Translations under genes and position numbers: made by a program | Source of the DNA: Coprobacter tertius | GTDB taxonomy: Bacteria; Bacteroidota; Bacteroidia; Bacteroidales; Coprobacteraceae | NCBI RefSeq assembly: GCF_024330105.1 | Contig: NZ_JANDHW010000001.1 | Coordinates: 310,001 to 374,000 of the forward strand | Direction: 5' to 3' | DNA: 64,000 nt | Shown: in pieces, positions 52,174 through 60,900 of the stretch | Position numbering within the stretch: position 1 is the first letter of the stretch | Layout of the letters: each line of letters begins with the position of its first letter | The notes under the pieces: model-generated | Told to the model about the DNA's origin: nothing | Seen by the model: only the letters and a program-made list of their open reading frames with translations | Database searches by the model: none

Positions 52174-52932
52174 TTATTCGATTATAAAACGATTATCGAG
52201 GGTGGCGTTCAAAACTTTCCCCTCTTTTTGCAGTTCTTTAACGTATGACAGCATTACATCTCGGAGCCGTATGTGTGAATCGATGCGTTCTACTGCATTT
52301 TTGAAAGCATCCATTCCGTCATTCCCATTTGCCAGGTAATCGATCGTACCTACCGTATAAATGCGATCTTCTTCTATCGGTTTTCCACCTATCCTCAGAC
52401 TTTTTATCTGGTAATCGGGCGTAACGACTAACGCTACCTCTTTGCTGATTCCTTCCCCTTTGCGGGAAGCGATCGATTCGAAGAGCGTTTTTACGTCTTT
52501 TCCTTTGATTTTTAACAGACTCAGTGAATTATCAAAAGGGAAAATACTGAAAATTTCTCCTACTGTGATATCTCCTTTACTAAGTGAAGTGCGTATTCCT
52601 CCCATATTCATAATGGCGAAGTCGCAGCTGGTATGATTTAGTTCCCCGACTTTTCTTTTTAGTAAGTCGGCTGTGAAATTAGAAAGTCGACTTTGAGGAC
52701 GTTTAATGTCCATAAATACGGCCGATTTTCCAATTACTTGTCCGGTGATACTATCTACTTTTTGCTTGTAGAGATTTACTTCGTTAATAAAACTTGTGTC
52801 TGTCGTTTCTCTTTGAGAGATATCCATCGGGACGGTATAACCCTCTTCACTGACAATTTCGTAATGAGGCTGTCGGCACGAGAATAGAGCGAAGAACAGT
52901 AGAGAAATATATAAATAAGGGTGCATTTTCAT
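52174..52932 (-). CDS. 5'-nucleotidase C-terminal domain lipoprotein
   Basis: The 252-residue protein has a lipoprotein signal (lipobox ALFSC, Cys19). It consists only of the substrate-binding domain of UshA-type 5'-nucleotidases (CDFAIMNMGGIRTSLSKGDI, GEIFSIFPFDNSLSLLKIKG, YTVGTIDYLANGNDGM). The catalytic metallophosphatase half is the gene immediately upstream (13 bp). The two probably act as a complex on nucleotides or sugar nucleotides outside the inner membrane. The split into two genes is regular in Bacteroidetes, so it is not a broken gene. Confidence 0.92.
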   Translation of the reverse strand: MKMHPYLYISLLFFALFSCRQPHYEIVSEEGYTVPMDISQRETTDTSFINEVNLYKQKVDSITGQVIGKSAVFMDIKRPQSRLSNFTADLLKRKVGELNHTSCDFAIMNMGGIRTSLSKGDITVGEIFSIFPFDNSLSLLKIKGKDVKTLFESIASRKGEGISKEVALVVTPDYQIKSLRIGGKPIEEDRIYTVGTIDYLANGNDGMDAFKNAVERIDSHIRLRDVMLSYVKELQKEGKVLNATLDNRFIIE

Positions 52933-52945
52933 AATTGTTGGATAT

Positions 52946-53779
52946 TTATTTTTTTAAGATCAGTTTCATAATTCCGATGTTTAATCCGCTTTTTCCGGTT
53001 TGTCCGATAAGAACGTCTTTCCCATTTTTATTTTTTATTTTTATGGCTTCAGGAAGGAGAGTATGGCTATGTCCTCCCACAATTACGTCTATATCGGTAC
53101 TGGATGCTGCAAGTATTTTGTCTCCGGGATTGTCTTCGAGCCCCAAATGAGAGAGAATTACGACGATATCTACCCCTTTTTCTTTCAGTTCCTTGGCTAA
53201 ATGATTAGCTGTTTCGATGGGATCGTGATAAACGGCTCCTTTATAATTTCTTTCGTCAATGAGACCTTTAGGGTCGGTCAAAAGTCCGATAAAACCTATT
53301 TCTATTCCATCTATTTCTTTGATAATATAAGGCTTTATTCGGTCTTTTAAAGCTGTGTGGCTGAAATCGTAGTTTGCATTTATAACGTCGAACTGTGCCG
53401 GAATCAACATTTCGGCTAATGCATTTATTCCGTTATCGAATTCGTGGTTTCCCAATGTTGCGATTTCATAGCCCATTCGGTTCATTAAATCTATTTCGGC
53501 TTTGCCTTTAAAAAAGTTGAAATAGGGAGTTCCCTGCACATAGTCGCCGGCATCTACCAGTATAACGTTTTTTTCTGCGATTCGTACACTGTCGATAAAT
53601 GCTTTTCGTCTGAGTACTCCTCCCATATCTGCATTTTTAGAAGCCGTTTTAGGAATTGCCTCTATCTGGCTGTGAGTATCGTTCGTATGGATAATGACCA
53701 GCGTTTTTTCTTGGGCACCGAGCGAGAAACCGGAAATCAGTAAAATCAGTAAAAGAAAAAATCGTTTAGTTGTTTTCAT
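52946..53779 (-). CDS. Periplasmic metallophosphatase (5'-nucleotidase catalytic half)
   Basis: The 277-residue protein has a signal peptide (MKTTKRFFLLLILLISGFSLGA). It is a calcineurin-like metallophosphatase with all blocks of the UshA N-terminal domain: HTNDTHSQIE, LVDAGDYVQGTPYF, ATLGNHEFDNG, VILSHLGLE and VGGHSHT, which bind two metal ions. It ends where the catalytic domain ends, the substrate-binding domain being encoded by the next gene. It is the first gene of a three-gene operon with the C-terminal half and the GH3/beta-lactamase fusion. Confidence 0.94.
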   Translation of the reverse strand: MKTTKRFFLLLILLISGFSLGAQEKTLVIIHTNDTHSQIEAIPKTASKNADMGGVLRRKAFIDSVRIAEKNVILVDAGDYVQGTPYFNFFKGKAEIDLMNRMGYEIATLGNHEFDNGINALAEMLIPAQFDVINANYDFSHTALKDRIKPYIIKEIDGIEIGFIGLLTDPKGLIDERNYKGAVYHDPIETANHLAKELKEKGVDIVVILSHLGLEDNPGDKILAASSTDIDVIVGGHSHTLLPEAIKIKNKNGKDVLIGQTGKSGLNIGIMKLILKK

Positions 53780-53925
53780 AATTGAGATGTGTGTCTGTTA
53801 TGCGAAAATAACAAAACTTTATCGGAAAGACTTGTACCGGCATATTATTAACTTTTATTTACCGAGAATAGAATCGGTGTAAAGTATGCCGGCATGAATA
53901 AAAATAAAAATAAAGTTATTTTCTG

Positions 53926-53957
53926 TTTGGTTTTCTGATAAATAAGTTGTTACTTTG
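53926..53957 (+). promoter_or_regulatory. Promoter of rplS
   Basis: TTTG (53926-53929), a 21-bp spacer and TACTTTG (one base short of TAnnTTTG) precede a leader of about 75 nt, which contains GTAAC-CT-GTTAC (53989-54000). Confidence 0.5.
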
Positions 53958-54039
53958 TGCCGCTTTTCGTAATCTCTGGCAGGATTTTGTAACCTGTTAC
54001 ATTACGTTTCATTATAAACATTTTAAATAGCTATTAAAA

Positions 54040-54387
54040 ATGGATTTTATTAAGATTGCAGAAGAAGCATTCGCTACCGGTAAGCAGCATCCCAGCTTTA
54101 AAAGCGGCGATACGATTACAGTAGCATACCGTATTAAGGAGGGTAACAAAGAGCGTATTCAGCAGTATCGCGGTGTTGTGATCCGTATCTCCGGTCACGG
54201 TGACAAAAAGCGTTTTACAGTTCGTAAGATGTCTGATAACGTAGGTGTAGAAAGAATTTTCCCGATCGAATCTCCGTTTATCGACAGCATTACTGTAAAT
54301 AAAATCGGTAAAGTACGTCGTGCAAAATTGTATTATTTACGCGGACTTACCGGTAAGAAAGCCAGAATCAAAGAAAAAAGAATATAA
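54040..54387 (+). CDS. rplS: 50S ribosomal protein L19
   Basis: The 115-residue basic protein matches bacterial L19 through its length ([71 protein letters not shown]). It sits at the 30S-50S interface. The gene is monocistronic here, with its own promoter and a terminator; it is not next to trmD/rimM as in many other phyla, which is usual for Bacteroidetes. Confidence 0.98.
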   Translation: MDFIKIAEEAFATGKQHPSFKSGDTITVAYRIKEGNKERIQQYRGVVIRISGHGDKKRFTVRKMSDNVGVERIFPIESPFIDSITVNKIGKVRRAKLYYLRGLTGKKARIKEKRI

Positions 54388-54411
54388 TATTCTTTTCAAA
54401 GGCTATATAAG

Positions 54412-54444
54412 AACCGCTGCAAATATTTTTGCAGCGGTTTTTAT
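54412..54444 (+). terminator. Terminator of rplS
   Basis: A 12-bp perfect stem (AACCGCTGCAAA and complement) with a 4-nt loop, followed by Ts. Confidence 0.8.
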
Positions 54445-54458
54445 ATAATATAATCGAA

Positions 54459-55247
54459 TTATTTTTTTTGTATATCTTCTCGATTTCCTTCTTTTTTTAC
54501 CGAAATAGGATTGCCGTAATATTCGATGTCTCCACTACCCGAAATACGGGCTTTTAGTTGGTCTTGCGCATAGCAAGAAATATCTCCCGATCCTAATATG
54601 ACAGCTTCGGTTTTGCCCGAAATAAGCTGTTTGGCATTTATATCTCCCGACCCTTTTACCTGTAAAAATGCAGTAGCCGCTTTGCCCTCCAGGCTGATAT
54701 TTCCCGATCCTGATAATGAAGCGGTCATCTGGCGGCAATTTACATTTTTAAGTTCGATGTCTCCACTTCCTTTTAAAAATGCGTTTACAATATCGCATTG
54801 TACCGATTTTCCTTCGATGTCCCCTGAGCCGGAAAGTTCAAGATCGAGGGTTTGTGCTCTGAAAATTGTTTTCAAAACGATTTTAGCACTCCCTTTGAGC
54901 CTGGCTGTACTCAAAGCCGGGCTTGAAACAATGACTTTCAGCCGGTTCTCTCCTCGTATAACGAGATCATTCTCTTTATATTTAACACGAAGTATTTTAT
55001 TGTCTACAGATATAGCTACTAAATCGATCATATTGTCCGACCCGAAAATCGAGATGCGGGTTTTTCCGTCGGTGCTTTGAGTATACTCGATATCGGGACC
55101 GCCAATCGACTCTATTGCATCGAATACTTTTGGGTTGTTTACCGTATACGTTACGTATTTTTTATTGGGAACGATTGTCCGGGCATTTAATAACGTGCTT
55201 ACTGATATAAGAAACACGATAAAAAGAAGCGTTTTCGATGTCTTCAT
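54459..55247 (-). CDS. Exported GIN-domain (DUF2807) protein
   Basis: The 262-residue protein has a signal peptide (MKTSKTLLFIVFLISVSTLLNA). It carries a head GIN domain, a right-handed beta-solenoid marked by repeated GSGD/GSGN turns: LSGSGDIEGKS, LKGSGDIELKN, LSGSGNISLEG, VKGSGDINAKQ, ILGSGDISCYA and ISGSGDIEYYG, six in all at roughly 20-residue spacing. Function of the family is not known; it is common in Bacteroidetes and probably faces the periplasm or surface. The gene is single and convergent with rplS. Confidence 0.9.
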   Translation of the reverse strand: MKTSKTLLFIVFLISVSTLLNARTIVPNKKYVTYTVNNPKVFDAIESIGGPDIEYTQSTDGKTRISIFGSDNMIDLVAISVDNKILRVKYKENDLVIRGENRLKVIVSSPALSTARLKGSAKIVLKTIFRAQTLDLELSGSGDIEGKSVQCDIVNAFLKGSGDIELKNVNCRQMTASLSGSGNISLEGKAATAFLQVKGSGDINAKQLISGKTEAVILGSGDISCYAQDQLKARISGSGDIEYYGNPISVKKEGNREDIQKK

Positions 55248-55372
55248 TTGGTTTTATTTTTTGAGTATTACTAAGATAATCAATATAATTTATATTCGGT
55301 AATAATTTAAAGATATTGATGAATATATTTTTACTCTATCGATTAGAATGGTATAAAACTTCGTTTTTTTTG

Positions 55373-55380
55373 TACCTTTG
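55373..55380 (+). promoter_or_regulatory. -7 box of gpmI
   Basis: TACCTTTG matches TAnnTTTG fully. The predicted start of transcription (about 55387) lies after the in-frame ATG at 55378, which supports translation from 55426. Confidence 0.55.
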
Positions 55381-55425
55381 CATGCGGTAAACAATACAGA
55401 TTGTAAATTTTTAAAATTATACATA

Positions 55426-56949
55426 ATGAACAAGAAAGCATTTCTGTTGATTCTCGACGGTTGGGGTCTGGGCGACCACAAAAAAGACGATGTAATTTTT
55501 AATACTCCTACCCCTTATTGGGATTATTTGTTGGAAACTTATCCTCATTCTCAGTTGCAGGCTTCGGGTGAAAATGTTGGGTTGCCTGATGGCCAAATGG
55601 GTAATTCGGAAGTAGGACACTTGAATATTGGAGCCGGTCGGGTAGTGTATCAAGATTTGGTAAAAATTAATCGTGCGTGTGCCGATGATTCTGTTCTGAA
55701 AAATCCCGAGATTGTAGATGCTTTTACCTATGCGAAAGAGAGTGGTAAAAAGGTACATTTTATGGGGCTTGTATCAGACGGTGGTGTTCACAGTTCTCTC
55801 GATCATTTGTTTAAACTTTGCGATATATCGAAAGCATACGGGATAGATAAGACTTATGTTCACTGTTTTATGGATGGTCGTGATACCGATCCTAAAAGCG
55901 GTAAAGGTTTTATCGAAGCTTTAGAAAAACATATGGATGTTTCAACCGGTAAAATAGCTTCTATTATCGGACGCTATTATGCGATGGATCGTGATAAACG
56001 GTGGGAACGTGTAAAAGAAGCGTATGATTTGCTGGTAAAAGGAGTAGGAACTCCTGCAACCGATATGGTAAAAGCAATGCAGGATTCTTATGATGCCGGA
56101 ATAACCGATGAATTTGTAAAACCCATTGTACATGTTGATGCCGATGGTAAACCGGTTGCAGTTATCGAGGAAGGCGATGTCGTAATTTTCTTTAATTACC
56201 GTAACGACCGAGCTAAAGAACTCACGATCGTACTTACCCAACAGGATATGCCCGAACAGGGAATGCATACGATTCCCTTGCATTATTATTGTATGACTCC
56301 TTACGATGCTAAATTTAAAGGATTGCATATATTGTTCGATAAAGAAAATGTCGTAAATACCTTAGGCGAAGTAGTTGCTAATGCCGGATTGAACCAACTT
56401 CGTATCGCTGAAACCGAAAAATATGCTCATGTTACTTTTTTCTTCTCGGGAGGACGGGAAGCGGAATTCGAAAATGAAGAACGTATTCTTATTCCTTCAC
56501 CGAAGGTGGCGACTTACGACTTGAAACCTGAAATGAGTGTTTATGAAGTGAAAGATGCCTTAGTGAAAGCGATAGGAGAACAAAAATATGATTTTATCGC
56601 TTGTAATTTTGCTAACGGTGATATGGTAGGTCATACCGGTGTTATGGAAGCGATACAGAAAGCCGTTGTCGCAGTCGATGCGTCGGTAGAAGCGGTTGTT
56701 GAAGCTGCAAAGGTCAATGGTTATGAGGTAATTATTATTGCAGATCACGGAAATGCCGACCATGCGCTCAACGAAGATGGTACGCCAAATACGGCACATT
56801 CACTGAATCCGGTTCCTTTTATTTATGTAACGGATAATAAAGAGGCAAAAGTAGAAAACGGTATATTAGCCGATGTCGCTCCTTCTGTATGTCATATACT
56901 GGGAATAGCGACTCCGGCGGAAATGACCGGTCACAGCCTTATTAAATAA
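55426..56949 (+). CDS. gpmI: 2,3-bisphosphoglycerate-independent phosphoglycerate mutase
   Basis: The 507-residue cytoplasmic glycolytic enzyme interconverts 3- and 2-phosphoglycerate using two metal ions (Mn). It starts [16 protein letters not shown] (metal-binding Asp). The phosphorylated serine lies in [76 protein letters not shown] and [12 protein letters not shown] are the remaining metal- and substrate-binding blocks. Length is normal. It stands alone, and DUF3109 follows in the same direction. Confidence 0.98.
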   Translation: MNKKAFLLILDGWGLGDHKKDDVIFNTPTPYWDYLLETYPHSQLQASGENVGLPDGQMGNSEVGHLNIGAGRVVYQDLVKINRACADDSVLKNPEIVDAFTYAKESGKKVHFMGLVSDGGVHSSLDHLFKLCDISKAYGIDKTYVHCFMDGRDTDPKSGKGFIEALEKHMDVSTGKIASIIGRYYAMDRDKRWERVKEAYDLLVKGVGTPATDMVKAMQDSYDAGITDEFVKPIVHVDADGKPVAVIEEGDVVIFFNYRNDRAKELTIVLTQQDMPEQGMHTIPLHYYCMTPYDAKFKGLHILFDKENVVNTLGEVVANAGLNQLRIAETEKYAHVTFFFSGGREAEFENEERILIPSPKVATYDLKPEMSVYEVKDALVKAIGEQKYDFIACNFANGDMVGHTGVMEAIQKAVVAVDASVEAVVEAAKVNGYEVIIIADHGNADHALNEDGTPNTAHSLNPVPFIYVTDNKEAKVENGILADVAPSVCHILGIATPAEMTGHSLIK

Positions 56950-57042
56950 GAAATTTAAATAATCTTCAGGATATACGGGCAATAAGCAACGATGTATGAT
57001 CGTTGCTTCCTGTCCGTTTCCTGTCTTTATATGGAATCTGTA

Positions 57043-57627
57043 ATGTTAGAGATCGGTGATACGCTTATCAGCCTCGATGTCCTTGAGAAGGAATTTATTT
57101 GCAATCTCGATGCTTGCAAAGGGGCATGCTGTATAGAAGGTGATGCGGGTGCTCCCCTCGAGGAAAGCGAACGTCTTAAAATAAAGGAGATACTTCCTGA
57201 AATATGGGATGATCTCTCGCCGGCAGCCCGAGAAATTATCGAAGATCAGGGGGTTGCTTATATCGATGAAGAAGGTGATATCGTAACGTCTATCGTGAAC
57301 GGGAAAGATTGCGTATTTACCTGTTATGAGAAAGACGGGATGTGTAAATGTGCTTTTGAAAAAGCCTACAAAGAAGGTCGTATCGATTTTTATAAGCCCA
57401 TTTCATGTCATCTTTATCCGGTTCGCGTTAAACAATATGACCGTTTTAAAGCGGTAAATTATAACCGGTGGAAAATTTGTAAAGCGGCCGAAGTGTTGGG
57501 CCGAAAAGAGGGAGTTAAAGTATATCAATTCCTAAAGGAACCATTGATACGTAAATTCGGTATATCTTGGTATAACGAGTTATGTAAGGTGGCTGATGTA
57601 TATTTAAGAGAAAAGGAAAACAGGTAA
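57043..57627 (+). CDS. DUF3109 family protein (Cys-rich)
   Basis: The 194-residue protein starts at MLEIGDTLISLD; in-frame ATGs at 56992 and 57031 are possible but the family normally begins here. It has many cysteines in conserved blocks: CNLDACKGACCIEGDAGAPL, CVFTCYEKDGMCKCAFEKA and CHLYPVRVK, suggesting metal or Fe-S binding. The family is common in Bacteroidetes and its function is unknown. It follows gpmI by about 90 bp and ends at a shared terminator. Confidence 0.88.
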   Translation: MLEIGDTLISLDVLEKEFICNLDACKGACCIEGDAGAPLEESERLKIKEILPEIWDDLSPAAREIIEDQGVAYIDEEGDIVTSIVNGKDCVFTCYEKDGMCKCAFEKAYKEGRIDFYKPISCHLYPVRVKQYDRFKAVNYNRWKICKAAEVLGRKEGVKVYQFLKEPLIRKFGISWYNELCKVADVYLREKENR

Positions 57628-57647
57628 TGATCTTTTGTGGATTATAG

Positions 57648-57696
57648 AAAAAGACCGGCTGAATAAATATTTTGAATATATTCAGCCGGTCTTTTT
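57648..57696. terminator. Bidirectional terminator
   Basis: An 18-bp perfect stem (AAAAAGACCGGCTGAATA and complement) with a 13-nt loop and A/T runs, between the convergent DUF3109 and serS genes. Confidence 0.82.
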
Positions 57697-57707
57697 ATTT
57701 GTTTTCG

Positions 57708-58979
57708 TTAGTCTATAACGTCGAATCCGGTATAAGGCACTAAGGCCTTCGGAATACGTATTCCTTCAGGAGTTTGATTATTTTCGAGTAAAGCAGCCAT
57801 GATTCTGGGTAATGCGAGTGCGCTACCGTTAAGGGTATGTACAAGGCGAGTTTTTTTATCGGCACCTTTGAAGCGGCATTTCAGCCGGTTTGCCTGATAG
57901 CTCTCGAAATTCGACACAGAACTTACTTCAAGCCATCTTTTTTGAGCGGCAGAGTATACTTCAAAATCGAATGTAATGGCAGAAGTAAAACTCATATCCC
58001 CTCCGCATAAACGAAGAATATGCCAGGGAAGCTCGAGTTTTTCTACCAGTGTTTGTACATAGTTTATCATCTCCTTGAGCGCCTCATAAGAATGATCGGG
58101 ATGTTGTATCTGCACGATTTCTACTTTATCGAATTGGTGTAACCGGTTTAATCCCCGAACATCTTTTCCATAAGACCCGGCTTCCCGTCTAAAACAGGCC
58201 GAATATGCGGTATTTTTTATTGGTAGATCCGACTCATTGAGTATCACATCACGGTATAGATTCGTTACCGGGACTTCAGCAGTAGGAATGAGATACAAAT
58301 CGTCCTCATTGCAATGATACATTTGTCCTTCTTTATCGGGTAGCTGTCCCGTACCATAACCCGATGCTGCATTTACTACATAGGGCGGTTGTATTTCGAG
58401 ATAACCGGCTTCCCGTGCGTTATCGAGAAAAAAGCTGATAAGTGCGCGTTGTAACCGAGCTCCCTTCCCTTTATATACGGGGAATCCCGCTCCTGTAATT
58501 TTTACGCCCAGTTCAAAATCTATAAGGTCATATTTTTTTGCCAGTTCCCAATGCGGAAGGGCGTTATCAGAGAGAGCCGGGATTATCCCTCCGGTACGTT
58601 CTATAATATTATCTTCTGCGGTACGTCCTTCGGGAACCATATCGCAAGGAGTATTAGGGATATTCAGTAAGATGTCGACAATGTTATCTTCGGCATCCGA
58701 CATGGCTTTTTCAAGAGATTTGTTCCCTTCCTTCAGTTCTGCAACTTGTTGTTTTATCTTTTCGGCTTCCTCTTTTTTCCCTTCTTTCATGTATTTACCT
58801 GTCTGAGCCGACAGGTTTTTAAGTTCAGCCAGCCGTTTATCGAGTTCGACTTGAGAAGCCCTTCGTATTTTATCGAGTTCGAGTACTTTGTTTATGAGTT
58901 CTTTGGCATCGAAATGCTTTTTGGCTAATTTCCTGACAATTTCTTCAGGATTCTCTTTAATCGCAGCCAGTGTTAACAT
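57708..58979 (-). CDS. serS: Seryl-tRNA synthetase
   Basis: The 423-residue class II aminoacyl-tRNA synthetase charges tRNA-Ser. An N-terminal coiled-coil arm (about residues 30-105, Lys/Glu-rich) grips the long variable arm of tRNA-Ser. The catalytic domain has motif 1 around EIQPPYVV, the serine-site TAEVPVTN, motif 2 FRREAGSYGKDVRGLNRLHQF and motif 3 NGSALALPRIMAALLENNQ. Length is standard. It lies 51 bp after the yqeY-like gene on the same strand and probably belongs to the same transcript. Confidence 0.98.
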   Translation of the reverse strand: MLTLAAIKENPEEIVRKLAKKHFDAKELINKVLELDKIRRASQVELDKRLAELKNLSAQTGKYMKEGKKEEAEKIKQQVAELKEGNKSLEKAMSDAEDNIVDILLNIPNTPCDMVPEGRTAEDNIIERTGGIIPALSDNALPHWELAKKYDLIDFELGVKITGAGFPVYKGKGARLQRALISFFLDNAREAGYLEIQPPYVVNAASGYGTGQLPDKEGQMYHCNEDDLYLIPTAEVPVTNLYRDVILNESDLPIKNTAYSACFRREAGSYGKDVRGLNRLHQFDKVEIVQIQHPDHSYEALKEMINYVQTLVEKLELPWHILRLCGGDMSFTSAITFDFEVYSAAQKRWLEVSSVSNFESYQANRLKCRFKGADKKTRLVHTLNGSALALPRIMAALLENNQTPEGIRIPKALVPYTGFDVID

Positions 58980-59030
58980 GTCTCTTTGTTGTTTATGATT
59001 TACAATATAGTCTGCCTGTCGAGGAAAATT

Positions 59031-59480
59031 TTATCCCAACAGTTCTTTTACTTTTGCCGAAATCGCTTTCCCCTCGGCAAGACCTGCCAGTTTTTTACTG
59101 GCTACTCCCATTACTTTTCCCATATCTTTTGCCGAAGTGGCTCCTGTTTCGGCAATTATTTCTTTTACTTTTTCGGTAAGTTCTGCTTCGGAAAGCTGTT
59201 TGGGTAGGTATTCCTCGATAATTTTGGCTTCTCCCAGCTCTCCTTCTGCCAGTTCGGGCCGGTTTTGGTCGATATAAATCTGGGCACTATCTTTGCGTTG
59301 TTTTACCATCTTAACGAGTATCTTCATCGCAGATTCATCCGACAGTTCACCGTCTGAACCTTTGGCGGTTTTAGCTTCTAAAAACTCTTTTTTGATACCT
59401 CTCAGTGTTTCGAGTCTGAGTTTGTCTTTAGCCAGCATGGCATTTTTTATGTCGTTGCTGATTTGATCAAATAAGTTCAT
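59031..59480 (-). CDS. GatB/YqeY-domain protein
   Basis: The 149-residue cytoplasmic protein is entirely a YqeY domain (LFDQISNDIKNAMLAKDKLRLETLRGIKKEF, IIEEYLPKQLSEAEL, GKVMGVASKKLAG). The domain resembles the tRNA-binding tail of GatB, so a tRNA-related role is suspected but not proven; its place just before serS agrees. It follows ftsZ by 37 bp and probably shares a transcript with it. Confidence 0.92.
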   Translation of the reverse strand: MNLFDQISNDIKNAMLAKDKLRLETLRGIKKEFLEAKTAKGSDGELSDESAMKILVKMVKQRKDSAQIYIDQNRPELAEGELGEAKIIEEYLPKQLSEAELTEKVKEIIAETGATSAKDMGKVMGVASKKLAGLAEGKAISAKVKELLG

Positions 59481-59517
59481 TTTAATTTATCTTTAATTCA
59501 TAAAATATGGTACTCTT

Positions 59518-60843
59518 TTAAAAACGTATGGTCCCGTCATTATTGCTTGGTGCCGGAGATACTGGTGAGGCTTGAGCCTGTGGGGTTTCCGCTTTTGCTG
59601 TTTCCGCTTTGGAATCGATTGCTATGCGAGTAACAAATCCCGAATCCCGATTATAAGTCGGTGATTTATCGATAAGTTCCAAGAGACTGTCATCGTCCAT
59701 TTGTTCCGGTTTTAGAATAATGAACGAAGCTTTTACACGATTACGTTCTATCTCTTTTACGGCATCTGAACCGTACATCTCTTCAATCGATTCTTTTGTT
59801 TCTTCATTCTCGGGCATTTTTTCGAAAAACGAGTCGATTTCTGGACGTTGAGTGACGGGGCTATCTTTGAATCCCGTTGCTAATATAATAATCTTAACCG
59901 TATCATCGAGGGAATCATCGATTGCAGCCCCCCAAATAACTTCGATGTTTTTGCCGAATTTGGCCATAAACGCATTTACTTCGTTTATTTCTTCCATCTT
60001 TATCTGTTTGTCGCTGCTGAAATAGAAGTTGAAAAGTATCTTTTTGGCATCGTAGATATCCCTGTCGTTGAGTAACGGCGAATTAAGAGCGTCTTGTATA
60101 GCTTTTGAAACCCGTTTTTCTCCTTGTCCGTATCCCGAGCTCATTATCGCTTTACCTCCGTTTTTCAGAATCGAATTTACATCGGCGAAATCGAGGTTGA
60201 TATGTCCTTCTATCGTAATAATTTCGGCAATACTTTTGGCTGCGATCGTTAAGGTATCATCCGCTTTTCCGAATGCATTTAAAAAATCGAGATCGGGGTA
60301 AATTTTACGCAAGTTCTCGTTGTTTATTACCAGCAGGGCATCTACATATTGTTCCATTTCCTTTACTCCCTCGAGAGCCTGCATAATTTTGCGTTCTCCT
60401 TCGAAGAGGAATGGAATCGTGACAATCCCTACTGTAAGTATATCGAGTTCTTTAGCGATACGGGCAATTACAGGACCGGCTCCTGTACCGGTTCCGCCTC
60501 CCATTCCGGCAGTGATAAATACCATTTTGGTTCCATCGTTAAAAAGCTCTTTAATTTCGTCGATACTTTCTTCTGCGGCCAGACGGGCTCTTTCGGGACG
60601 GTTTCCGGCACCGAGACCTTCGGTCGTCGTTTTGCCCAATTGTACTTTACGAGGTACATCCGAGCGTAACAGGGCCTGGTTATCGGTATTACACAAAACA
60701 AAAGAGACATCCTGTATCCCTTCTTTGTACATGTGGTTAACGGCATTTCCACCGCCTCCTCCTACACCGATTACTTTTATGATCGAAGGAGTGCTTTGTG
60801 GCCCGGGAAATTCCCAAGGTATATTATCTGCTGACGCTTCCAT
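59518..60843 (-). CDS. ftsZ: Cell division protein FtsZ
   Basis: The 441-residue tubulin-like GTPase forms the division ring. GTP-binding blocks: GVGGGGGNAVNHMY, the tubulin signature GGGTGTGAGP, and LDFLNAFGKADDTL. NLDFADVNSIL is the T7 loop that completes GTP hydrolysis. Residues beyond about 320 form a variable acidic linker; the last stretch (NNDGTIRF) is the short C-terminal peptide that should bind FtsA. The C-terminal part is longer than in E. coli, as usual in Bacteroidetes. It follows ftsA by 57 bp. Confidence 0.98.
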   Translation of the reverse strand: MEASADNIPWEFPGPQSTPSIIKVIGVGGGGGNAVNHMYKEGIQDVSFVLCNTDNQALLRSDVPRKVQLGKTTTEGLGAGNRPERARLAAEESIDEIKELFNDGTKMVFITAGMGGGTGTGAGPVIARIAKELDILTVGIVTIPFLFEGERKIMQALEGVKEMEQYVDALLVINNENLRKIYPDLDFLNAFGKADDTLTIAAKSIAEIITIEGHINLDFADVNSILKNGGKAIMSSGYGQGEKRVSKAIQDALNSPLLNDRDIYDAKKILFNFYFSSDKQIKMEEINEVNAFMAKFGKNIEVIWGAAIDDSLDDTVKIIILATGFKDSPVTQRPEIDSFFEKMPENEETKESIEEMYGSDAVKEIERNRVKASFIILKPEQMDDDSLLELIDKSPTYNRDSGFVTRIAIDSKAETAKAETPQAQASPVSPAPSNNDGTIRF

Positions 60844-60900
60844 GATGTTATCTGATTAAATTCTTTATTACCATTAGTGATTTTTTTATAACCGCATCGT

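Noticed and set aside
52174-53779. The two 5'-nucleotidase genes as one frameshifted gene
   Set aside because: The downstream gene has its own lipoprotein signal peptide and the upstream one ends at the domain boundary; the split is regular in Bacteroidetes.
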